NCBI GenBank assembly: GCA_900768035.1
Contig: CAAGBH010000145.1
Span: forward strand, 1-6,588
Direction of reading: 5' to 3'
DNA length: 6,588 bases
Source of the DNA: Clostridia bacterium
Lineage (GTDB): Bacteria; Bacillota; Clostridia; Oscillospirales; Acutalibacteraceae
Position numbers and translations under genes: made by a program. The notes under the pieces were generated by a model. The model was not told the origin of the DNA and searched no databases. It saw nothing but the letters and a program-made list of their open reading frames with translations. Every line of letters begins with the position of its first letter. Within the stretch, counting starts at the first letter, position 1. Shown here piece after piece: positions 1-5,300 of the stretch.

Positions 1-1554
1 GCGATAGTGTCTATCGGGTTTGTCTGGCTGGCGCTTCTTTCAAAAAATGTTTTGGAAATCGCCACAGGAGATAGACAGGGAAGTTTTTTATATCACGGAT
101 TGGCGCTTGCAGGATTGGTTATTTTACAGGTTGTGCTTTCGGGTGTTGATTCAATACTTAAAACAGCCGTTTCGGGAAAACTCACTATTTCTATAAGGGA
201 ATATATGTTTTCGATTATTAACCGCAAGAGATATGCTGATATATCGAAGTTGCATTCGGGTGATATTTTAAACCGCTTCACTTCGGATACCGATGTAATC
301 GTGTCGGGTGCGGTGAGCATTCTTCCGAGCGTAACCTCAATGTTGGCAAAAATAATAGGCGGCGTTGCGGCACTTGTATCACTTGAGCCTAATATTGCAG
401 TTGTGGTTTTGGTTTTTGGTGTGTGCGTGCCGGCACTTGGTCGTCTTATAAATAAAAAATACAAGTATTTACATAAAGAATGTCAGAAAACCGAGGGTGT
501 TTCCCGATCCTTTATGCAGGAATGTTTTGAAAATACAACCGTTATAAAAACATTTATAAGTGAAATTCCTTTTGTTAAAAAACTTGACGGATATATGAAA
601 GAAAATTATAAACTTAAAATGAAGCGTGCTTTTGTATCCGCCTCGGCGCATTTGAGTCTTTATTCTTTCTTTACTGTAGGTTATTATGCAGTTTTGGTGT
701 GGGGTGCAGGACAGATTGCCTCGGGTAAAATCACCTACGGTGCTTTGCTTGCATTTTTGCAGTTAGTCTCACAATTAAGGGCTCCGCTTCAAAATGTTTC
801 GGGTATTATGCCGAGATATTATTCGGTGTTGGCATCTGCCGAAAGACTTATAGAACTTGAAGATTTTGATGATGAAATCTTGCCTTTGGAAACCGAAAAA
901 TTAGAAAAAATTAAAGAAGGTTTTTCTTTCATTGAGGGAAAGAATATTGATTTTTCTTATGACAGAGAATGTGTTTTTAAAAACTTTAACTTTATGGTTA
1001 AAAAGGGTGATATTACCGCTATAGTCGGTGAATCGGGAAGCGGAAAAAGTACTATTTTTAAGTTGATTTTAGGTCTTTATGAATCGCAAAGCGGTGAAAT
1101 CACCATAAATTCCAAGGTGAGAATTGATTCTTCGCTGAGAGGTCTTTTTGCTTATGTTCCGCAAGGAAATATGATTTTATCGGGTAGTATCAGGGATAAT
1201 ATCACAATGTGTAATGAGAACATTAGCGACGAGGATATAATCAGAGTGGCAAAAATTGCTGAAATTCACGATTATATCGCTTCTTTGGAAAAAGGATACG
1301 ATACTGTCTTGTCTGAGAGGGGAGCGGGTCTTTCCGATGGACAGATTCAGCGTATATCAATCGCACGTGCGTTGCTTTTTGATGCGCCGATATTGCTTTT
1401 AGACGAGGCGACTTCGGACCTTGATGAAAATACAGAAGCAAAGGTTTTGAGAAATATTAAGCAGTTAGAAGATAAAACTGTTATTCTTGTGACACACAGA
1501 AATACGAGTTTAGATGTGTGCGATAATATTATTGATGTGACAAAAAATATATAA
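1..1554 (+). CDS. ABC exporter half-transporter: membrane domain fused to ATPase, 5' end outside window
   Basis: An ATP-driven exporter subunit of the inner membrane, expected to work as a dimer; the substrate cannot be read from the sequence. The frame is open from base 1, so the GTG at 7 is probably an internal valine and the true start lies upstream; 517 codons are visible against about 570-600 for the family. Residues below count from base 1. Hydrophobic segments lie near 5-16 (probably the rest of the first span), 29-48, 107-126, 130-148, 221-240 and 246-264. The ATPase half carries Walker A GESGSGKST (343-351), Q-loop glutamine 388, signature LSDGQ (444-448, a variant of LSGGQ), Walker B ILLLDE (464-469), D-loop SDLD and switch histidine 499. 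The protein ends only 18 residues after that histidine, a short tail, yet a terminator follows at once, so the 3' end looks natural. Peptide, bacteriocin or drug export are all possible. Confidence 0.93.
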   Translation, partial: AIVSIGFVWLALLSKNVLEIATGDRQGSFLYHGLALAGLVILQVVLSGVDSILKTAVSGKLTISIREYMFSIINRKRYADISKLHSGDILNRFTSDTDVIVSGAVSILPSVTSMLAKIIGGVAALVSLEPNIAVVVLVFGVCVPALGRLINKKYKYLHKECQKTEGVSRSFMQECFENTTVIKTFISEIPFVKKLDGYMKENYKLKMKRAFVSASAHLSLYSFFTVGYYAVLVWGAGQIASGKITYGALLAFLQLVSQLRAPLQNVSGIMPRYYSVLASAERLIELEDFDDEILPLETEKLEKIKEGFSFIEGKNIDFSYDRECVFKNFNFMVKKGDITAIVGESGSGKSTIFKLILGLYESQSGEITINSKVRIDSSLRGLFAYVPQGNMILSGSIRDNITMCNENISDEDIIRVAKIAEIHDYIASLEKGYDTVLSERGAGLSDGQIQRISIARALLFDAPILLLDEATSDLDENTEAKVLRNIKQLEDKTVILVTHRNTSLDVCDNIIDVTKNI

Positions 1555-1566
1555 GTTTAAACTTTG

Positions 1567-1604
1567 AACACCCAAACGGTAAAAGCCGTTTGGGTGTTTT
1601 TTTT
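1567..1604 (+). terminator. Rho-independent terminator after the ABC exporter gene
   Basis: A perfect 13-bp stem (AACACCCAAACGG at 1567-1579 pairing with CCGTTTGGGTGTT at 1586-1598) encloses the six-base loop TAAAAG. A run of eight T residues (1597-1604) begins at the last two stem bases. It starts 12 bases after the exporter stop codon. There is no matching A-run on the left side, so it should act only on plus-strand transcription. It separates the exporter from the phage operon, which therefore needs its own promoter or an antitermination mechanism. Confidence 0.95.
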
Positions 1605-1665
1605 ATGTCGGTGAATGGCGGTATTGAAAAATGTAACATAGGACACGCTGAAGGAGGAAAACACA
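1605..1665 (+). other. leader between terminator and phage packaging operon
   Basis: This short non-coding stretch ends in a strong ribosome binding site, AAGGAGG at 1651-1657, eight bases before the ATG at 1666. I see no well-formed sigma-A promoter: TTGAAA at 1624 resembles a -35 box but has no -10 box at the right distance. Phage cos or pac sites commonly lie near the small terminase gene, so this stretch or the start of the next gene could hold one. That is inference; no diagnostic sequence is visible. Confidence 0.4.
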
Positions 1666-1935
1666 ATGCGAGAAAACGATAAGTTACTTTATAAAACCTT
1701 GAAGACACTTCTTAATGAAAAGTTATCACCCGCAGAGATTTCATCACTTAGGGAAGAGGGATTTGATGTTAAAAATCCTACACGCAAGACGGCGGTTATG
1801 ATTGCTCTTTATAAGAAAGCGTCTTCAGGAGACCTTTCAGCTATAAAGGAACTTCGTTCTATCGTGAGTGAAAAAACTGAGGAGAAGCCAACAGGCACCA
1901 AGGCGGTGATGATTGTTGACGACATCCGAGATTAA
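1666..1935 (+). CDS. putative terminase small subunit-like packaging protein, 89 aa
   Basis: Small, charged, mostly helical protein just upstream of the large terminase, the place where the DNA-recognition subunit of the packaging motor normally sits. It is short for a small terminase (usually about 140-200 residues) and I see no clear helix-turn-helix. The central part, residues 42-67, with the pattern RKTAVMIALYKKASSGDLSA then IKELRSIV, resembles short proteins found before terminase genes in clostridial prophages (recalled, not searched). The start is set by AAGGAGG eight bases upstream. Its last 23 bases overlap the next gene, suggesting translational coupling. It may be a reduced small terminase or an accessory packaging protein; position supports the call more strongly than sequence does. 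Confidence 0.55.
   Translation: MRENDKLLYKTLKTLLNEKLSPAEISSLREEGFDVKNPTRKTAVMIALYKKASSGDLSAIKELRSIVSEKTEEKPTGTKAVMIVDDIRD
1900..1906 (+). promoter_or_regulatory. ribosome binding site that fixes a TTG start for the large terminase
   Basis: AAGGCGG, inside the coding end of the preceding gene, lies six bases before TTG at 1913. In the terminase frame a TGA stop occupies 1910-1912, directly before that TTG, so no earlier start is possible. The next ATG, GTG or TTG candidates are TTG at 1916 and a GTG 28 codons in, which would remove residues leading up to Walker A. Confidence 0.65.
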
Positions 1936-3220
1936 AATTTCGGCAATCGTCGGGCAAGGGTATGATAAGTTTTGGAACTGCAAAAAGCGTTACCGTGTGT
2001 TAAAAGGCGGTAAAGGTTCCAAAAAATCAGCCACTACGGCTTTGAATTTTATTTTCAGGCTTATGAAAGAGGAAAAATCCAACCTTTTGGTTGTGCGTCA
2101 GGTGATGAACACCCACCGTGATTCAACCTTTGCACAACTGAAATGGGCACAGGAAAGATTGGGCGTTTCTAAATATTGGAATAACACCGTATCCCCAATG
2201 GAAATGGTTTATAAACCTACAGGACAGAAAATTATCTTCCGTGGGTTTGACGATGTTTTGAAACTGGCTTCCACCACCGTTCCGACAGGTTTTTTAAACT
2301 ATGTATGGATTGAGGAAGCATTTGAAATTGCAAACGAAGCTGATTTTGATAAACTCGACTTATCTGTGCCGAGGGGTAAAGTTGCGCCGCCGCTTTACAA
2401 ACAGACTACCATAACTTTTAACCCTTGGAGTGAAACTCATTGGCTGAAAAAACGCTTTTTTGATGAAAAATCTTCTAATGTTGAAACCTTTTCAACCAAT
2501 TATCTGTGCAACGAATTTTTGGACGAAACAGACCGAATGGTTTTTGAAAGGATGAAACAGACAAACAGAAGAAAATATGAAGTGGCAGGACTTGGAAACT
2601 GGGGTATTTCCGAGGGATTGGTTTTTGAAAACTGGTCGGTGGGTGAAGTGGTAATAAATAAGCAAGAACAGGATAACTGGAAAAGTTTCTTCGGTCTTGA
2701 TTATGGTTACACTAACGACCCTACTGCTTTTGTTGCCTTTATGGCAAACCCCATTACAAAAGAAATTTATATATATAATGAATTCTACCAAAAGCGTATG
2801 CTCAACTGTGATATTGCCCAGAAAATCAAATCAATGGGCTTTAGCAAAGAGCGTATACGTGCCGACTGTGCAGAGCCTAAGTCTAATGATGATTTAAGAC
2901 GGCTTGGAATTGGCAGAATTACTCCGTCTGTAAAGGGGAGAGACAGCATTTTGAACGGCATTTCGGCAATAAATGAATATAAGATAACCGTAAATCCCAA
3001 ATGCATCAATATGATTAGGGAGTTATCTTCTTATGTGTATGATGAAAAAAGAAATGAAAACGGACTGCGGTTGCCCAAAGACAGTGAAAATCATCTTTGC
3101 GATGCGTTAAGATATGCCTTTGAAGATGTTAAGTTTTTCAAACCCTCTTTACAGGCAGTCAGCACAAATTATGAAAGCGGTATTTTAAGCCGTGATATTA
3201 ACGGAGGCTGGGACTTGTGA
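1913..3220 (+). CDS. terL: phage terminase large subunit (ATPase and nuclease), PBSX-like Terminase_3 type
   Basis: The DNA-packaging motor: it translocates phage DNA into the procapsid through the portal and cuts the concatemer. At 435 residues it is full length for the family. The N-terminal ATPase shows a degenerate Walker A, GGKGSKKS (residues 32-39), a Walker B region YVWIEEA (130-136) with acidic residues E134 and E135, and the coupling motif TITFNP (166-171). The C-terminal RNase H-like nuclease shows FGLDYGYTNDPTA (260-272, catalytic D263), RADCAEPKS (316-324, D318 and E321) and HLCDALRYA (394-402, D397). Lysine-rich Walker A forms of this kind are normal in this family. The start is TTG. 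The gene overlaps the preceding gene by 23 bases and the next one by four (GTGA), so the three are probably translated in a coupled way. Confidence 0.95.
   Translation: MLTTSEIKISAIVGQGYDKFWNCKKRYRVLKGGKGSKKSATTALNFIFRLMKEEKSNLLVVRQVMNTHRDSTFAQLKWAQERLGVSKYWNNTVSPMEMVYKPTGQKIIFRGFDDVLKLASTTVPTGFLNYVWIEEAFEIANEADFDKLDLSVPRGKVAPPLYKQTTITFNPWSETHWLKKRFFDEKSSNVETFSTNYLCNEFLDETDRMVFERMKQTNRRKYEVAGLGNWGISEGLVFENWSVGEVVINKQEQDNWKSFFGLDYGYTNDPTAFVAFMANPITKEIYIYNEFYQKRMLNCDIAQKIKSMGFSKERIRADCAEPKSNDDLRRLGIGRITPSVKGRDSILNGISAINEYKITVNPKCINMIRELSSYVYDEKRNENGLRLPKDSENHLCDALRYAFEDVKFFKPSLQAVSTNYESGILSRDINGGWDL
3201..3207 (+). promoter_or_regulatory. ribosome binding site for the GTG-started membrane gene
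   Basis: ACGGAGG within the end of the large terminase gene lies nine bases before GTG at 3217. That GTG shares bases with the terminase TGA stop (GTGA), which marks the start of the next small gene despite the lack of an ATG. Confidence 0.7.
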
Positions 3221-3399
3221 TAATTATTGCAGCAATTTTTCTTGCTATTGCGGCGTTTTTGGTTGGCTTTATTTTAGGCGCCGGCAATGAACCGAGCATT
3301 AAACCGATAAAATTGAAGATACCAAAAGATAACGAATTAGAGAATCTTAAAAAAGAGTATCAAAATTTTTTGAGTTATGACGGCAGCGAACAAGAGTAA
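3217..3399 (+). CDS. small single-span membrane protein in phage head operon, 60 aa
   Basis: Function unknown. Residues 2-21 form one strongly hydrophobic segment ending in GFILG, a GxxxG pattern often seen where membrane helices pack together. Residues 22-36 are a basic linker, and residues 37-60 form an acidic, probably helical tail ending NFLSYDGSEQE. With no signal-peptidase site evident and lysines following the span, the tail most likely faces the cytoplasm. It starts at GTG, overlaps the terminase stop by four bases, and stops 14 bases before the scaffold start, so it is firmly embedded in the operon and the good spacing argues for a real gene. I recall similar small membrane proteins with an 'NFLxYDG'-like tail in prophages of Bacillota but cannot name a family. 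It might tether assembly to the membrane; that is speculation. Confidence 0.75.
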   Translation: MIIIAAIFLAIAAFLVGFILGAGNEPSIKPIKLKIPKDNELENLKKEYQNFLSYDGSEQE

Positions 3400-3413
3400 A
3401 AAAGGAGAATTTT

Positions 3414-4052
3414 ATGGAAAGTAATGTTAATTTAACCGATACTCTACCAGAAGTAGCGGAAAAACAAACTGAAACGGATACCATACCGAATGCAGAAAAT
3501 GAAGTTTTTATTCCTGTTAAATACAATAAGCAAACGGTAAATTTAAATCTTGAAAAGGCACAGGAATTTGCACAAAAGGGTATGAAATTTGATGCCATTT
3601 CAAAGGATTATGAGGCGCTTAAAGAGTTGGCAACAGCCGAAAGTAAAAGCGTTAGTGAATTTATAAACAAATTGAAAAGCGAAAGTTTTGAAAAAAAGAA
3701 AACCGAACTTCTCGAAAAATGCGGCGGCGACGAAAGTTTTGCAGAACACATTTTAACACTGGAGAATAAACCTATAAATGATGCAAAAGGCTTTTTGGAA
3801 CTTCGGGAATGTTTCCCCGAAGTCAAAAGTATAGAAGACTTGCCCGAAAGTGTGGTTGAAAATGCAAAACTTAAAGGAACGCTTTTGCTTGACGAATATC
3901 TGAGATACCGTCATTTACAAGATGTGGCTGTTAAAGAAAGTTTATTAAAACAGCAACAGGCGATAAAATCAAGTACCGGCTCGCAATTAAACAAAAAGGG
4001 TAGCGAAAACCCCGAAACTGCCGAGTTTTTAAAAGGACTATGGCGAAAATAA
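3414..4052 (+). CDS. putative capsid scaffolding protein, 212 aa
   Basis: Expected to guide coat-protein assembly into a procapsid and then leave. Position (directly before the capsid gene), size and composition all fit. Residues 1-30 are acidic and probably disordered. A conserved-looking head follows at 32-73 (FIPVKYNKQTVNLNLEKAQE, then FAQKGMKFDAI), of a kind seen in scaffold proteins of clostridial phages. Long charged helices occupy 75-185, and a basic C-terminal tail, 191-212, ends in EFLKGLWRK; scaffold proteins commonly bind coat protein through such a short C-terminal helix. There is one cysteine in CGG (103) and one at 133. The start is supported by AAGGAG at 3402-3407, six bases upstream. 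No protease motif is visible, so it is not a protease-scaffold fusion. An 8-bp inverted repeat sits inside it at 3800-3823. Confidence 0.8.
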   Translation: MESNVNLTDTLPEVAEKQTETDTIPNAENEVFIPVKYNKQTVNLNLEKAQEFAQKGMKFDAISKDYEALKELATAESKSVSEFINKLKSESFEKKKTELLEKCGGDESFAEHILTLENKPINDAKGFLELRECFPEVKSIEDLPESVVENAKLKGTLLLDEYLRYRHLQDVAVKESLLKQQQAIKSSTGSQLNKKGSENPETAEFLKGLWRK

Positions 4053-4072
4053 TTTTTTTGGAGGACTAAAAA

Positions 4073-5239
4073 ATGTCTATTAATTCTATAGAAAACGCAA
4101 CAAGATATTCAAATGAACTTGATAAAATGTTTGCACAGAAAAGTGCAACAGGATTTTTTGCCGATAATGCTCTCGCAACAAAGTTTGTGGGTGCGAAAAC
4201 TGTAATTATCCCCGATGTTGATTTCCAAGGTCTTGCAGATTATGACCGTGACACAGGCTTCACAAAGGGCGCAATCACAGTAAGCAACACCTCTTACACA
4301 ATGGCTATGGACAGAGCACGTTCTTTACAGATTGACCGTGAAGATATGGACGAAACAGGCATTGCAAACCTTGCAGGAAAGATTTTGGGCGAATATGTTC
4401 GCACTAAGGTTGTGCCTGAATGTGATGCTTATGTGCTTTCTAAACTTGCAGGTTTGGCTGTGACACGCTCTAACACAGTTGAGGGCGATGTTGCAAAACC
4501 TTTCGAGGCGCTTTGCAACCTTATTAATGAAGTTCAGTCAAAGGTAGGTTATGACGAAGAATTGGTGGCTTTCGTGGATAGTTATATGTTCGCTTCGCTT
4601 CAGAATTCTTCTGAAATTTCTAAAATGATTACAGTATCTGACTTTAAGCAGGGCGAAATCTCGCTTAAAGTTAAGTCAATCAACGGTGTGGCAATTATTC
4701 CTGTTGTAAGTGAAAGAATGAGAACTGCTTACTCTTTTGGCACTAACGGATTTGTTCCTGCAGATAATTCCCGTGAAATTTATATGCTCGTAACACCGAA
4801 GTCTGCGGCGCATCTTGTTAAGAAAACTGAGAATATGCGTATATTCACACCTGAACAGAACATTGATGCCGATGCTTACAAATTTGATTACAGAATCTAT
4901 TATGATGTATTTGTAAACAAAAGCGGTCTCGATGCTATCTGGGCTTGGGTTTCTCCTGAAGTTAGCATCACTTCTCAACCTGCTGATAAAGAAGTAAGTG
5001 AGGGTGCGATTACGGGTTCTTTGAGCGTTAGCGCTAAGAGTTCGGGCGCTCTTACATATCAATGGTATTCTGCTACCGATAAAAACGGCGCTAATCCTGT
5101 GAAAGTTGCCGGTGCAACTTCTGCTTCTATGACAATACCTACTGACCTTACCGCAGGCGAATATTATTACTTTGTAAAAGTGATTGTAAACGGTATTGCA
5201 GGAATCAATTCCGAAATTGCTACTGTTACAGTAGATTAA
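4073..5239 (+). CDS. major capsid protein (HK97-like fold expected) with C-terminal Ig-like domain
   Basis: The coat protein of the phage head. Residues 1 to about 293 match a capsid family I recognise from phages of Bacillota: a short N-terminal helix (LDKMF), VIIPDVDFQGLADYDRDTGF (44-63), the RSLQIDREDMDETG stretch (83-96), EYVRTKVVPECDAY (107-120), and near the end RIFTPEQNIDADAYKFDYRI (256-275). No N-terminal delta domain or protease site is evident, consistent with the separate scaffold gene upstream. Residues 296-388 add an immunoglobulin-like beta domain that should project from the capsid surface. The ribosome binding site GGAGG (4060-4064) is eight bases before ATG and 20 bases separate this gene from the scaffold gene. 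Family members without the extra domain are about 290-300 residues, so 388 is explained by the fusion. Confidence 0.92.
   Translation: MSINSIENATRYSNELDKMFAQKSATGFFADNALATKFVGAKTVIIPDVDFQGLADYDRDTGFTKGAITVSNTSYTMAMDRARSLQIDREDMDETGIANLAGKILGEYVRTKVVPECDAYVLSKLAGLAVTRSNTVEGDVAKPFEALCNLINEVQSKVGYDEELVAFVDSYMFASLQNSSEISKMITVSDFKQGEISLKVKSINGVAIIPVVSERMRTAYSFGTNGFVPADNSREIYMLVTPKSAAHLVKKTENMRIFTPEQNIDADAYKFDYRIYYDVFVNKSGLDAIWAWVSPEVSITSQPADKEVSEGAITGSLSVSAKSSGALTYQWYSATDKNGANPVKVAGATSASMTIPTDLTAGEYYYFVKVIVNGIAGINSEIATVTVD
4958..5236 (+). other. Ig-like domain region of the capsid protein
   Basis: Encodes residues 296-388. The pattern is that of bacterial and phage Ig-like domains: an opening SQPADKEVSEG strand pair, TYQWYS with the core tryptophan (W331), AGATSASMTIP, AGEYYYFVKV with the strand-F tyrosines, and a closing EIATVTV strand. 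The usual disulfide cysteines are absent, as is common in phage versions. Such domains on phage capsids are thought to bind carbohydrates or other surface polymers; for this one it is inference. Confidence 0.85.
5221..5233. repeat. 13-base near-palindrome at the end of the capsid gene
   Basis: TACTGT and ACAGTA flank a single T. It falls within the last codons (Thr-Val-Thr-Val), so coding constraint may explain it. It is the first of three inverted repeats that follow each other with almost no gap up to 5275, and it has the form of a small operator-like dyad. Confidence 0.4.
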
Positions 5240-5250
5240 ATATCTTAATC
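5234..5250. repeat. inverted repeat spanning the capsid stop codon
   Basis: GATTAA (5234-5239) and TTAATC (5245-5250) are perfect complements around the five-base spacer ATATC. The left arm contains the TAA stop. The stem would be AT-rich and weak by itself. Confidence 0.4.
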
Positions 5251-5251
5251 G

Positions 5252-5275
5252 CAAGGGGAGGGAAACCTTCCCTTG
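5252..5275 (+). other. strong intercistronic hairpin with GAAA tetraloop between capsid and portal genes
   Basis: Bases 5252-5261 (CAAGGGGAGG) pair with 5266-5275 (CCTTCCCTTG), ten pairs including one G-U, around the loop GAAA, a stable GNRA-type tetraloop. The hairpin starts 13 bases after the capsid stop and ends nine bases before the portal ribosome binding site. No T-run follows, so it is not a standard intrinsic terminator. A role in protecting the 3' end of the abundant capsid message or limiting portal expression is inferred. Confidence 0.75.
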
Positions 5276-5283
5276 TGAAGAAT

Positions 5284-5300
5284 AAGGAGGTAATGTAATG
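5284..5300 (+). promoter_or_regulatory. portal ribosome binding site with an ATG-TAA start-stop beside the true start
   Basis: AAGGAGGT (5284-5291) is followed by ATGTAATG (5293-5300). The ATG at 5293 is only two to three bases after the binding site and is followed at once by TAA, so it encodes a lone methionine. The ATG at 5298, seven bases after AAGGAGG, opens the long portal frame and is the chosen start. Confidence 0.8.

Noticed and set aside
7..9. GTG at base 7 as the start of the ABC exporter
   Set aside because: The frame is open to base 1, no ribosome binding site can be seen, and the first membrane span would be cut; an upstream start is far more likely.
93..464. 123-codon minus-strand open frame opposite the ABC membrane domain
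   Set aside because: It has a Thr/Ser/Pro-rich low-complexity product and fully overlaps a well-supported gene.
1611..1640. Possible promoter (TTGAAA at 1624 or GTGAAT at 1611 with TAACAT at 1634)
   Set aside because: TTGAAA has no -10 box at 16-18 bases; the GTGAAT/TAACAT pair has 17-base spacing but matches consensus at only 3 and 4 of 6 positions.
2492..3009. Overlapping open frames on both strands within the large terminase gene
   Set aside because: They are short and lack domain patterns, and the terminase frame with all its motifs explains this DNA.
4053..4059. T-run after the scaffold stop as a terminator
   Set aside because: There is no stem before the T-run and a capsid ribosome binding site follows directly.
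5028..5037. 10-base palindrome TTAGCGCTAA in the Ig-like region, as a recombination or binding site
   Set aside because: Perfect 10-base palindromes are expected several times by chance in a window of this size.
4958..5236. Different codon use in the Ig-like part as a sign of recent transfer
   Set aside because: A hand count of alanine codons gives GCT 7, GCA 3, GCG 1, GCC 1 in this part against GCA 13, GCT 10, GCG 4, GCC 2 in the core; the numbers are too small to support a different origin.
5217..5246. Possible promoter before the portal gene (TTGCTA and TATCTT, 18 bases apart)
   Set aside because: Both boxes match consensus at only four of six positions and overlap the capsid coding end; too weak in AT-rich DNA.
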